Shown here: positions 8,491 to 16,752 of the stretch, in pieces
How the letters are laid out: each line of letters opens with the position of its first letter
Position numbering within the stretch: position 1 is the stretch's first letter
Origin: Cyclobacteriaceae bacterium
GTDB lineage: Bacteria > Bacteroidota > Bacteroidia > Cytophagales > Cyclobacteriaceae
Direction of reading: 5' to 3'
Length of the DNA stretch: 42,443 nucleotides
Assembly (NCBI GenBank): GCA_029881895.1
Contig: JAOULS010000003.1
Span: forward strand, 1-42,443
Notes under the pieces: model-generated
Told to the model about the DNA's origin: nothing
Seen by the model: the letters and a program-made list of their open reading frames with translations, nothing else
Databases searched by the model: none
Translations under genes and position numbers: made by a program

Positions 8491-9723
8491 ATGAAGGATT
8501 ACGATATTTACACACTTTCAAATGGAATCAGAGTAATCCATAAACAAGTGACCCATACCAAAATAATACATTGTGGTTTTATTTTAGATGTTGGTAGCAG
8601 AGATGAAAATATTCACAATCAAGGGATAGCTCATTTTTGGGAGCACATGGCTTTTAAAGGGACGTCAAAACGCAAGGCATACCATATTATGAACCTTCTA
8701 GAATCTCACGGAGGTGAATTAAATGCATATACAACAAAGGAGAAAATAACGTTTTATGCTTCTGTATTACAGAATCATTTTGAAAAAGCTTTTGATCTAC
8801 TCTCCGACATTACTTTTGATTCTATATTTCCCGAAAAACAAATTGCGAACGAAAGGCAGGTTATTCTTGAAGAAATGGCCATGTATAAGGATTCGCCAGA
8901 TGATGATCTTCAAGATGAATTTGACGACTTAGTGTTTAGAAATCACCCATTAGGGATGAATATTTTAGGCGTAAAAAGTACAGTTGATAAATTTAAGAAG
9001 GATGATTTTACCACATTTATAAACCAAAATATAGATACAGAGAGGATTGTTTTTTCATGTGTTGGTAATATGTCATTTCAGACAGTAAAGAAATTAGCAG
9101 ATAAATACATTGGTCATATACCTAAAATATCATCTTCTCGAAAACGAATTAGTTTTAATTCATATATACCCCAGAGTAAAGTGGTTGAGAAGAATGTGTT
9201 ACAATCGTTGTGTGCCATGGGACTGCCAACTTATTCTAATAATGATGAGCGTAGATTGCCATTTTATATGCTAGTAAATATTCTTGGAGGCCCTGGTATG
9301 AACTCTAGATTAAATATGGAATTGCGCGAAAAACATGGGTTAGTATATACTGTAGATGCAAATTACTCCTCTTTTTCAGATACCGGTTTGTTTAGCATCT
9401 TTTTTGGAACAGAACCAAAACAAATGAAGAAGAGTATAGATGTTGTGAAAAAAGAATTGAAAAAATTAAGACTTACTCCATTGGGGAATAAACAAATTCA
9501 TGTAGCTAAAGAACAGCTAAAAGGTCAACTAGCTATGGCCGAAGAAAACAATGTAGGACTAATGTTGGCAATTGGAAAAAGTTTAATTGATCGAGGATAT
9601 ATTGATTCTCTCGAATCAATTTTTAATCAAATTGATAATGTCACTTCCAAACAATTACAAGATCTTGCGAATGAAATGTTTGATGATAAATTATTTAGCT
9701 ATCTAACCTATACCCCTGATTAA
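8491..9723 (+). CDS. M16 family zinc protease
   Basis: 410 residues. The inverted zinc motif HxxEH is present as HFWEH at residues 48-52, with the third ligand Glu expected in ANERQVILEEMAM near residue 128. The second half holds an M16_C domain (R-Y region GPGMNSRLNMELREKHGLVY). The length is that of single-chain processing-peptidase-like bacterial M16 proteins. No signal peptide is visible, so it is probably cytoplasmic. The stop is two bases before the O-methyltransferase ATG, and the transglycosylase gene overlaps that one by a base, so the three genes probably form one operon. Confidence 0.92.
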   Translation: MKDYDIYTLSNGIRVIHKQVTHTKIIHCGFILDVGSRDENIHNQGIAHFWEHMAFKGTSKRKAYHIMNLLESHGGELNAYTTKEKITFYASVLQNHFEKAFDLLSDITFDSIFPEKQIANERQVILEEMAMYKDSPDDDLQDEFDDLVFRNHPLGMNILGVKSTVDKFKKDDFTTFINQNIDTERIVFSCVGNMSFQTVKKLADKYIGHIPKISSSRKRISFNSYIPQSKVVEKNVLQSLCAMGLPTYSNNDERRLPFYMLVNILGGPGMNSRLNMELREKHGLVYTVDANYSSFSDTGLFSIFFGTEPKQMKKSIDVVKKELKKLRLTPLGNKQIHVAKEQLKGQLAMAEENNVGLMLAIGKSLIDRGYIDSLESIFNQIDNVTSKQLQDLANEMFDDKLFSYLTYTPD

Positions 9724-9725
9724 TT

Positions 9726-10370
9726 ATGGATTTTATTGATAAAGACTTGGTGAAATATATTGAAAGCCACACTGAGGAGGCACCAGAACTGTTATCGATG
9801 CTAGATAGAGAGACGTATGCCAATATATATATGCCAAGAATGTTGTCGGGTCATTTGCAAGGAAGAATTTTAGCAATGTTGTCAAATATGATTCAGCCAA
9901 AAGTGATTCTAGAGATAGGGACATATACGGGGTATTCAGCAATTTCATTGGCAGAGGGGTTAGCCGAAAATGGAAAAATTATCACGATTGACATTAATGA
10001 AGAACTCGAAGAATTAGTAAGGAATTATATTGCAAAAGCTAATTTGGAGAACATCATAGATTACAGAGTGGGAAATGCAATAGATGTAATTCCAACTATT
10101 GAAGATGAACTAGATTTAGTTTTTATCGATGCAGATAAAGGTAATTATTCAAATTATTTTGATTTGGTTTTCGGTAAACTTAAACGTGGAGGTTTTATAA
10201 TAGCTGATAACGTGCTTTGGAGTGGGAAGGTGTTGGAAAAAAATAGAAAAAAAATAGATAAAGATACGTCTGCAATTCTTTCTTTTAATAAGAAAGTACA
10301 TGATGATGTGCGAGTGGAAAATGTATTATTTCCTATAAGAGATGGATTGATGGTATTAAGAAAAAAATAA
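9726..10370 (+). CDS. O-methyltransferase, SAM-dependent (family 3, CCoAOMT-like)
   Basis: 214 residues. SAM-binding motif I is seen as LEIGTYTGYSAISLAE (about residue 58), followed by IITIDINEE and the metal-binding LVFIDADKGNY segment (about 133), then IIADNVLWSGKV. This is the caffeoyl-CoA/catechol O-methyltransferase type that needs a divalent cation. The natural substrate in Bacteroidota is not known to me. It starts 2 bases after the M16 protease gene, and its last base is the first base of the next ATG (TAATG), indicating translational coupling. Confidence 0.9.
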   Translation: MDFIDKDLVKYIESHTEEAPELLSMLDRETYANIYMPRMLSGHLQGRILAMLSNMIQPKVILEIGTYTGYSAISLAEGLAENGKIITIDINEELEELVRNYIAKANLENIIDYRVGNAIDVIPTIEDELDLVFIDADKGNYSNYFDLVFGKLKRGGFIIADNVLWSGKVLEKNRKKIDKDTSAILSFNKKVHDDVRVENVLFPIRDGLMVLRKK

Positions 10371-12196
10371 TGAAAAAAATAATTTTTTTACTGCTAGGGT
10401 TTGTGTTTTGTGGGTTTTCTTTTTCACAAAGTACTGTTGAAGTGCCTTCAAGAATGATGTTTGCTGATGTCAAACTTAAAATCACAGAGAAAGGTAGAAA
10501 GGCTATTCAGGAAGAAGTAGATAGAATTACACGCAGCCCTAAATATTTCAATGCGAAGGTAAGTAAAGCGGATATTCATTTTCCATTAATAGAAGAAGCC
10601 TTTAAAGAAGAAGGGGTGTCCACAGATTTTAAATACCTCTCCTTACAAGAAAGCGCCTTAATTCCCGATGCGGTTTCTACTTCCAATGCCGTTGGATATT
10701 GGCAGTTTAAAGATTTTACTGCAATTCAAATGGGACTTCGAGTTGATAAACACATTGATGAGCGAATGAATATATACGCCTCGTCACGTGCCGCTGCTAG
10801 GTACATGAAAAAAAACAACGAGTATTTTGACAATTGGATATTTGCACTCCAAGCCTATCAGATGGGGGCAGGAGCAGCAATGAAAGTAGTTGATGAAAAA
10901 TTATATGGTGCTAAGTCGATGACCATTACAGATAAGACCTATTGGTATGTGCGTACTTTTTTGGCGCATAAAATAGCTTACGAAACAGCAATAGGTAAAA
11001 ATAAGCCATCACCTGAATTAATTTTATACAAGTCGGGTAAAGGAAAAACACTTCATGAAATTGCTAAAGAAACTAATTTAGATTTAGAAATAATTAGAGC
11101 GTATAATAAATGGCTAATAAAAGGAAAGGTACCATCGGATAAGGTATACGAGGTCATTTTGCCTAGTAGCGATCCTATTAAACTTGATTTATTAGCAGTA
11201 AGTAAAAATAAACCTCAAAGTATTGTAAGGAAATTACCCGATTTTGATATGGATCAATCGAATAAATTCCCTGTAATAAATGATAAAAAACAGTATTCAT
11301 CAAATAGTGATTGGCGAAAAATTAATGGAATAGTTGGTGTTTTAGCTAAAGAGAAAGAAGCTATTAGAGATTTGGCGGTTAGGGGAAATTTAGATATTAG
11401 TAAGTTTTTAAAATACAATGATATTACCATAGATCATTATGTAACAAGTGAACAGGTATATTATTATAAGAAGAAACACAATAAGGCTGGGTTGTATTAT
11501 CACGTAGTTCAGCCAAATGAAGATTTATGGAGCATATCTCAAAAATATGGAATTCAGCTTAGTAAGTTATTGACAAAGAACAGAATGAGAAAAGTAGAAA
11601 CCGTAAAGTCTGGAAGGGTGTTATGGCTTAGGCATATTCGACCTTCTAACATTCCTATTGAGTACAAAGAGATAAAAAACAAGCCAGTGCCATTAGTAGT
11701 GACTTTACCATTAGAGAATTATGAATCAATAAAAAAATCTAATAATAATCAAGTGAAAATAGATACGCTAGAAACTAGGCTGGAAAAAAGTAATATAAAT
11801 AAAGAAAAAGAAACAGTTGATCTAATTATGGTTTCTCCTAATGTAGAGAAGACCGAAAGAGTAAAACACGAAGTACGAGTAGGAGAAACACTTTATGGAA
11901 TTTCTAAAACATATAATGTAGATGTTATGGATATTGTAAAATGGAATAACCTTAACCTTACCGAAGATATTAATGCCGGGCAATGGCTAACACTATATAC
12001 AACAAAAGGCAGTAATACTACAATAGTAGATGATGCTGTTCAAAAATATACAGTAAAGCCAGGGGACACAATGTATAAAATAGCTAGGGAGCACAATGTT
12101 TCGGTTGAAAATATATTATATTGGAATAATAAAAAAGATCACAGAGTATCTGTTGGAGAAATACTTATGATAAAAGAAAAGAAAAACAAAGAATAA
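10370..12196 (+). CDS. Membrane-bound lytic murein transglycosylase (MltD-like) with LysM repeats
   Basis: 608 residues with a signal peptide (first 20 or so residues, ending CGFSFSQ). A transglycosylase (SLT) domain spans about 55-200 with the catalytic Glu in YLSLQES (near residue 94) and the AVGYWQFK and ALQAYQMGAGAA motifs. LysM peptidoglycan-binding repeats follow at about residues 377, 499 and 559 (YHVVQPNEDLWSIS, HEVRVGETLYGIS, YTVKPGDTMYKIA). A degenerate one lies near 219. The enzyme would cleave glycan strands in the periplasm to 1,6-anhydro ends. The start overlaps the preceding stop by one base. Confidence 0.92.
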   Translation: MKKIIFLLLGFVFCGFSFSQSTVEVPSRMMFADVKLKITEKGRKAIQEEVDRITRSPKYFNAKVSKADIHFPLIEEAFKEEGVSTDFKYLSLQESALIPDAVSTSNAVGYWQFKDFTAIQMGLRVDKHIDERMNIYASSRAAARYMKKNNEYFDNWIFALQAYQMGAGAAMKVVDEKLYGAKSMTITDKTYWYVRTFLAHKIAYETAIGKNKPSPELILYKSGKGKTLHEIAKETNLDLEIIRAYNKWLIKGKVPSDKVYEVILPSSDPIKLDLLAVSKNKPQSIVRKLPDFDMDQSNKFPVINDKKQYSSNSDWRKINGIVGVLAKEKEAIRDLAVRGNLDISKFLKYNDITIDHYVTSEQVYYYKKKHNKAGLYYHVVQPNEDLWSISQKYGIQLSKLLTKNRMRKVETVKSGRVLWLRHIRPSNIPIEYKEIKNKPVPLVVTLPLENYESIKKSNNNQVKIDTLETRLEKSNINKEKETVDLIMVSPNVEKTERVKHEVRVGETLYGISKTYNVDVMDIVKWNNLNLTEDINAGQWLTLYTTKGSNTTIVDDAVQKYTVKPGDTMYKIAREHNVSVENILYWNNKKDHRVSVGEILMIKEKKNKE

Positions 12197-12298
12197 AAAT
12201 GAATTTCGATTTCTATTTTTTATATTTATAGTGAATTAAATAAACGATACTTATCGAAATGTATTTGTTAATTTATTAAAGAGACTTATTTAAATACA

Positions 12299-12691
12299 AT
12301 GGCTGATAAACCTATAGAACTAGTAATGTTAGTGGACGATAATGACACTGATAATTTTATAAGTAAACGAATAATAGAAATAACCAAATTTGCGAATGAG
12401 GTGGAAGTGAAAAATTCTGGTAAGAAAGCACTAGATTATTTAAGAGAAAACGAAAATAATGAAGAGAAGCTTCCGAACTTAATTTTTCTTGACATTAACA
12501 TGCCAATTGTAGATGGATTTGTTTTCTTATATGAATTCGAAAAATTTAATGATTTAATAAAGAATAAATGCAAAGTGATTATTCTTTCAAGTTCAGATAA
12601 CAAAAGAGATATTGATAAAATTGTGAATAACGATCATGTTATCAGATTTATAACAAAGCCATTAACGGAAAGTTCATTGTCTGAAATATAA
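12299..12691 (+). CDS. Single-domain response regulator (receiver protein)
   Basis: 130 residues, only a CheY-like receiver. The acidic pair is in VMLVDDND, the phospho-acceptor Asp is residue 65 in FLDINMP, the switch Ser is in ILSSSDN, and the conserved Lys is in FITKPL. There is no output domain. The style (long alpha-1 with DTDNFISKRII) matches the Rcp1/CheY-like stand-alone receivers common in Bacteroidota. No histidine kinase lies nearby, so the partner is unknown. The gene is flanked by a 102-base AT-rich leader and a strong terminator, so it is probably monocistronic. Confidence 0.92.
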   Translation: MADKPIELVMLVDDNDTDNFISKRIIEITKFANEVEVKNSGKKALDYLRENENNEEKLPNLIFLDINMPIVDGFVFLYEFEKFNDLIKNKCKVIILSSSDNKRDIDKIVNNDHVIRFITKPLTESSLSEI

Positions 12692-12725
12692 CCTTCGAAA
12701 TAATTTATAAAAAGTAATGTTTAAT

Positions 12726-12760
12726 AAAAAAAACCTGTCTTAAAAAGGCAGGTTTTTTTT
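12726..12760. terminator. Bidirectional rho-independent terminator
   Basis: Hairpin with CCTGTCTT (12734-12741) paired to AAGGCAGG (12745-12752; one G-T pair), flanked by A8 and T8 runs that extend the stem. It lies between two convergent genes (receiver protein on +, lipoprotein on -) and would serve both. Confidence 0.85.
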
Positions 12761-12783
12761 ATTAAATGAAGTTGAGAAGTGGA

Positions 12784-13272
12784 TTATTTTGCGATAAAAT
12801 CAAAAACCCAAGCACCACTAATTGCTTCAGTTCTTCCTCCTCCTGATGTGTGTGTGCCTTCAGTAAAGGTGAAACTAAGCGTCATTGCGCTTCCGTCAGC
12901 ATTCATTTGTAATGTCATGGGTAATTCATTCGGACTTCCAGCCTCTCTAAGAATTTTATTCACATTGGCTGTGCCATCTGTGTTCAAGTCAAAAGCGAAA
13001 GTACCACTTCCTGGCCATGGTTGAGGAGTTCTTGTAGCTCCTGTTGAGGTATAGCTGAAGGTACTTTCTACCGTCAACACAAAGTCGGTGAATCCAGCAG
13101 TAACATCGCCTTCTCCTCCTAGGGTAACAGTACTCACACCCCACGATTTGGTTAATAATGCTTTTTGTTGCTCTTCTTCTGAAAGACCTGGCGTATCGTT
13201 AGGCTTGCAACCAACTGATAGCAATATGCTTAGTAATATCGAGGCACTTAAGAAATAACTTAATTTTTTCAT
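12784..13272 (-). CDS. Small putative lipoprotein, function unknown
   Basis: 162 residues. The N-terminus is a lipoprotein signal (MKKLSYFLSASILLSILLSV then GC at the lipobox), so the protein would be anchored by the Cys near residue 22. The mature part starts with a KPNDTPGLSEEEQQ linker. It continues with a W-containing strand (LLTKSWGVSTVTLGGEGDVT), Thr/Gly/Ser-rich beta strands and a closing ISGAWVFDF strand. This looks like the small lipocalin-like lipoproteins common in Bacteroidota, but I do not recognise the exact family. It is convergent with the receiver gene and 124 bases from the ABC ATPase. Confidence 0.8.
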   Translation of the reverse strand: MKKLSYFLSASILLSILLSVGCKPNDTPGLSEEEQQKALLTKSWGVSTVTLGGEGDVTAGFTDFVLTVESTFSYTSTGATRTPQPWPGSGTFAFDLNTDGTANVNKILREAGSPNELPMTLQMNADGSAMTLSFTFTEGTHTSGGGRTEAISGAWVFDFIAK

Positions 13273-13396
13273 CTATATTTTTTTTATAATACAACCCAGC
13301 GCAATTCGTATTTACTGAGTTTTTGAATTAGTTATATATAGTTCATACTATATGTGTAAGTATTGGTAACCAAATAAACAAAATAAAGTTGAAATT

Positions 13397-14011
13397 TCAC
13401 ATGTATTTAGAAATATTAATATGATTCTTGCAAAATTCATATTCAAAAGCTTGATTAGAAGCTACAATAATCAATTTCTCTTTATTATTTTCAACTTGAT
13501 TTTTATACCAATCGATACCTTTTGCGTCTAAATTGGAAGTAGGTTCGTCTAAAAAAAGAATGGGTGTATCAGAATAAAATGCCAATACTAGCTTTAAGCG
13601 TTGTTTCATTCCCGAAGAAAAATTTCGAATTAACTTATTTTTATGTTTTTCCAAATACGCAATTTCAATTATATCTTGAATAGAATAATCGTGTTTTATT
13701 TTTTTGAATTTGAAATGAAACGTAATAAGTTCTAATAATGTAAATTCTTCAATTAAGTCGAGATAAGGAGAAGCAAGTATACTATATTGATAGATATGTT
13801 CTTCTTCAATATTCATACCATCTATGGAGTACTTTATTTGTCCCGTTGTAGGCGGAGTTACCCCCATTAGTACCTTAACAAAGGTGGATTTACCACTTCC
13901 ATTGGCACCCGTTATAGCATATGAGTTGTTAGAAGATAATTCTAAATTTATGTCCTTAAAAATCCATTGACGATTATATCGTTTTCCTAAATTTTCAAGA
14001 GTGATTTTCAT
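13397..14011 (-). CDS. ABC transporter ATP-binding protein
   Basis: 204 residues, a single nucleotide-binding domain. Walker A GANGSGKST is at residues 35-43, the signature FSSGMKQRLK and Walker B ILFLDEPTSNLD follow in the usual order. The size and the abbreviated C-terminus resemble the CcmA-like ATPase group. It begins 5 bases after the lpxA stop and so belongs to the lipid A transcript, but no permease gene is next to it. A partner may be encoded elsewhere. A role in lipid or envelope export is suggested only by position. Confidence 0.9.
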   Translation of the reverse strand: MKITLENLGKRYNRQWIFKDINLELSSNNSYAITGANGSGKSTFVKVLMGVTPPTTGQIKYSIDGMNIEEEHIYQYSILASPYLDLIEEFTLLELITFHFKFKKIKHDYSIQDIIEIAYLEKHKNKLIRNFSSGMKQRLKLVLAFYSDTPILFLDEPTSNLDAKGIDWYKNQVENNKEKLIIVASNQAFEYEFCKNHINISKYM

Positions 14012-14016
14012 AAAAA

Positions 14017-14796
14017 TTAATAAGAATAACCTTTCATGATACCCCTGTCAGAAGTTCGGACAAATTTCAATATCTCATCTCGTTCTTTAGATGGAGAAAG
14101 TTCTAGCTCTACTAAATCAATAGCCTTAGAATTATTTAGTCCTCGTAAAAAGAGATATCGATATATTTCTTGAATTTCATTGATTTTATCAGAAGAAAAA
14201 CCTCTTCTTCGTAGGCCAATTGAATTTATGCCGCAATATGTTAGAGGTTCTCTTGCTGCTTTAGTATAGGGGGGAATGTCTTTTCTCACCAATGATCCGC
14301 CAGAAACCATTACATGTGCACCAATTTTCACGAATTGGTGAACGGCACTAGACCCTCCAACAATTGCATACTCATCTATGGTCACATGTCCAGCAAGTTG
14401 AACTGCATTTACAAGGATACAATTATCCCCAATCACACAATCGTGCGCTACATGAACATAAGCCATCAATAAGCAATTTTTACCTATAGTGGTTTTATAA
14501 CGGTCTGTTGTACCTCTACTTATAGTCACATACTCTCTAATGACGGTGTTGTCTCCTATAAATACTTCTGTCTCCTCCCCTTCATACTTTAAATCTTGTG
14601 GAATTGCCGCAATCGAAGCCCCAGGGTAGATTTTGCAATTTTTGCCTATTCTAGCTCCTTCAAAGATAGTTACATTTGGGCCTATCCAAGTTCCTTCCTC
14701 TACAGTTACGTTCTTGTGTATTGTAGTGAAAGGTTCAATAACTACATTTCTAGCTATTTTAGCTTCTGGGTGTATATATGCTAATGGTTGGTTCAT
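14017..14796 (-). CDS. lpxA: Acyl-ACP--UDP-N-acetylglucosamine O-acyltransferase
   Basis: 259 residues. LpxA moves a hydroxyacyl chain from ACP to the 3-OH of UDP-GlcNAc, the first step of lipid A synthesis, in the cytoplasm. The first two thirds are left-handed beta-helix hexapeptides, beginning AYIHPEAKIARNVVIEPF. The catalytic His is in YVHVAHDC, and GGSSAVHQFVKIGAHVMVSG is the usual family block. A helical C-terminal domain contains GLRRRGFSSDKINEIQ. The start is one base beyond the lpxC/fabZ stop, so it is the third lipid A gene in the - strand operon. Confidence 0.97.
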   Translation of the reverse strand: MNQPLAYIHPEAKIARNVVIEPFTTIHKNVTVEEGTWIGPNVTIFEGARIGKNCKIYPGASIAAIPQDLKYEGEETEVFIGDNTVIREYVTISRGTTDRYKTTIGKNCLLMAYVHVAHDCVIGDNCILVNAVQLAGHVTIDEYAIVGGSSAVHQFVKIGAHVMVSGGSLVRKDIPPYTKAAREPLTYCGINSIGLRRRGFSSDKINEIQEIYRYLFLRGLNNSKAIDLVELELSPSKERDEILKFVRTSDRGIMKGYSY

Positions 14797-14797
14797 A

Positions 14798-16189
14798 TTA
14801 TCCTTTTTTTACAATACTTGCAGTCAAATAGCCTTCGCTTACTAATGTTTTTCCTACAAATGCTCGTCCGTACATTTTAGCTATTCCTCTTTTAATAGGC
14901 CCTTGCAAATAACAATCCATCACGATGGTGTCTCCTGGTAATACCATTTTTCTAAACTTGAATCCTTCAACCCCTAAAAAATAGGTCCAATAATTCTCAG
15001 GGTCAGGGACAGTATTTAACACTAATATACCGCCTACTTGTGCCATTGCTTCTATTTGAAGTACGCCTGGCATAACAGGGTTACCAGGGAAATGTCCTTG
15101 AAAAAAAGGCTCGTTAAGTGTTACATTTTTCACTCCTGTAACACGTTCTTCATCAAGATGAATGATTTTATCTACAAGCAAAAAAGGATAACGATGAGGT
15201 AGAATACTTGTTATTTTATTGATGTCATAAACAGGTGGTAAATTAATATCATATTTTGGAATGTTCTTTTTAGCCTCTTTTTGCATTATCTTTTTAATCT
15301 TTTTTGCAAAAGCAACATTGGCTGCATGCCCAGGGCGAGCTGCCAATATTTGAGCTTTAATAGGTTTTCCTACTAAGGCTAAATCACCCATAACATCAAG
15401 TAATTTATGTCTTGCTGGTTCGTTTTGATACCTTAACTCAACATTGTTTAGAATTCCTTCTTTTTTCACTTCTACTTTAGGCTTGTTGAATAGCTTTGCT
15501 AAGCTGTCTAGCTCATGTTCTTCTACTACTCTATCCACTACCACTATAGCATTATTCAAATCACCGCCTTTTACTAGGTTGTTTTTGTACAACATTTCAA
15601 GCTCATGAAGAAAACAAAAAGTTCGGCAAGAAGCTATTTCTTTTTCGAACTGACTTAAATTAGTTAGTGAAGCATGTTGACTACCTAGTACAGGAGAGTT
15701 ATAATCGACCATTACAGTTACTCTGTAATCATCTAATGGAAGTGCCGCAATTTCAACATCTCTTTCAGGTTCTCTGTAAAAAATGCTTTCAGTAATTTCA
15801 TAAAATTCTCTTTGAGCATTTTGTTCTTGTGTACCTGCTTCTTTTAAAATATTTACAAAAGCAGCAGAGCTACCATCCATAATGGGGGGCTCTGGGCCAT
15901 CAAGTTGTATTAATACATTATCGATTTCTAAACCAACAAGTGCTGCAAGAGTATGTTCGACAGTATTTACTCTTGCTTCTCCCTGCTCTATCGTTGTCCC
16001 TCTCGAAAGATCAACCACATAATCTACATCTGCATCAACAGTAGGGTGGCCTTCAATGTCAATGCGTTGAAATTTTATACCATGATTAGGTTTTGCAGGT
16101 AAAAAAGTCATGTTTGTTTCTACCCCAGTGTGTAGACCTACTCCTGATAGAGTAACTGATTTTTTTATAGTGTGCTGTTTTATATTCAT
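14798..16189 (-). CDS. lpxC/fabZ: Bifunctional UDP-3-O-acyl-GlcNAc deacetylase / 3-hydroxyacyl-ACP dehydratase
   Basis: 463 residues, a fusion typical of Bacteroidota. Residues about 1-305 are LpxC: GVGLHTGVETNMTF, the zinc His in VNTVEHTLAAL, MDGSSAAFV, and the second zinc pair in HKLLDVMGD. Residues about 320-463 are FabZ: ILPHRYPFLLVDKI and GHFPGNPVMPGVLQIEAMAQ, with catalytic His and Glu. LpxC removes the acetyl group in the first committed lipid A step. FabZ dehydrates hydroxyacyl-ACPs and so competes for the same precursor pool. A -7 box at 16211-16218 suggests its own promoter, because the usual lpxD link is broken by a 563-base spacer. Confidence 0.97.
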   Translation of the reverse strand: MNIKQHTIKKSVTLSGVGLHTGVETNMTFLPAKPNHGIKFQRIDIEGHPTVDADVDYVVDLSRGTTIEQGEARVNTVEHTLAALVGLEIDNVLIQLDGPEPPIMDGSSAAFVNILKEAGTQEQNAQREFYEITESIFYREPERDVEIAALPLDDYRVTVMVDYNSPVLGSQHASLTNLSQFEKEIASCRTFCFLHELEMLYKNNLVKGGDLNNAIVVVDRVVEEHELDSLAKLFNKPKVEVKKEGILNNVELRYQNEPARHKLLDVMGDLALVGKPIKAQILAARPGHAANVAFAKKIKKIMQKEAKKNIPKYDINLPPVYDINKITSILPHRYPFLLVDKIIHLDEERVTGVKNVTLNEPFFQGHFPGNPVMPGVLQIEAMAQVGGILVLNTVPDPENYWTYFLGVEGFKFRKMVLPGDTIVMDCYLQGPIKRGIAKMYGRAFVGKTLVSEGYLTASIVKKG

Positions 16190-16210
16190 TTCTGTATGCT
16201 AAGTAATCGG

Positions 16211-16218
16211 CAAATTTA
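16211..16218 (-). promoter_or_regulatory. -7 box (TAAATTTG) of lpxC/fabZ
   Basis: On the - strand this reads TAAATTTG, an exact match to TAnnTTTG, 21 bases before the lpxC/fabZ ATG. No TTG was found at the usual distance further upstream. It supports independent transcription of lpxC/fabZ-lpxA-ABC despite the insert after lpxD. Confidence 0.5.
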
Positions 16219-16270
16219 GTATTTTTTCTAAACCTGTCCTTATGTCTTTAATTCAAGTATAATTGATGTG

Positions 16271-16295
16271 TTCTATACAAATTCTATACAAATTC
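16271..16295. repeat. 11-bp tandem direct repeat upstream of lpxC/fabZ
   Basis: The unit TTCTATACAAA occurs twice in a row (16271-16292), followed by TTC. The period is close to one DNA turn. It lies about 53 bases upstream of the lpxC -7 box (in - strand sense). It could be an operator, or just local duplication in decaying DNA. Confidence 0.5.
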
Positions 16296-16329
16296 ATGTT
16301 AAAAAATACATAATCCCATATAAGACGTG

Positions 16330-16535
16330 CAAATATATTAAATTAAAGAATAGATATTCATCGCATTGCCCATAATTTAAGTTGTTACTAATCTATCACC
16401 AGTTTTAGGGTTGATTCAGGTTAATTAAATACTCCTCCCAAATACCATCAAATGGAAGTTGTTTTTCTCTTGACAATAAATGTCTGTTGGCAGAGCAATT
16501 ATAACTAAAGAAATAAGAAGTGATGATTTTAACAT
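16330..16535 (-). pseudogene. Probable decayed gene for a small secreted protein
   Basis: Within the 563-base gap between lpxD and lpxC/fabZ, an ATG at 16535 opens a signal-peptide-like frame (MLKSSLLISLVIIALPTDIY then CQEK). One base missing in an A run near 16470 would move into a second frame reading KQLPFDGIWEEYLINLNQ. A further shift reads PKTGDRLVTT, then a stop. Each piece looks like coding sequence, and the joined product resembles the start of an exported Bacteroidota protein. The rest of the gap (16196-16330 and 16536-16752) holds no frame or motif that I recognise apart from the lpxC promoter and an 11-bp repeat. I do not recognise the family. Confidence 0.4.
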
Positions 16536-16752
16536 AGAATAATTAGATTCAACAACAAGATATAAATACATGTAATATTTTTTCAACTCATTTTCTAATT
16601 GTATAAAATATAAGTTATGATATCCCGCTTATTTGTTTAAATTCTGTTGGAGGTGATTCTGAAAAAGCAGAATAAACCACTATTACGCTAATCAATGTAC
16701 ACTTTTTTATAAAAACACAAAACCACTACCTTTAGAAGATTTCATGGTGAAA

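Noticed and set aside
12779-13024. Open frame on the + strand over the small lipoprotein gene
   Set aside because: Antisense to the lipoprotein with a clear lipobox; no supporting motif or leader.
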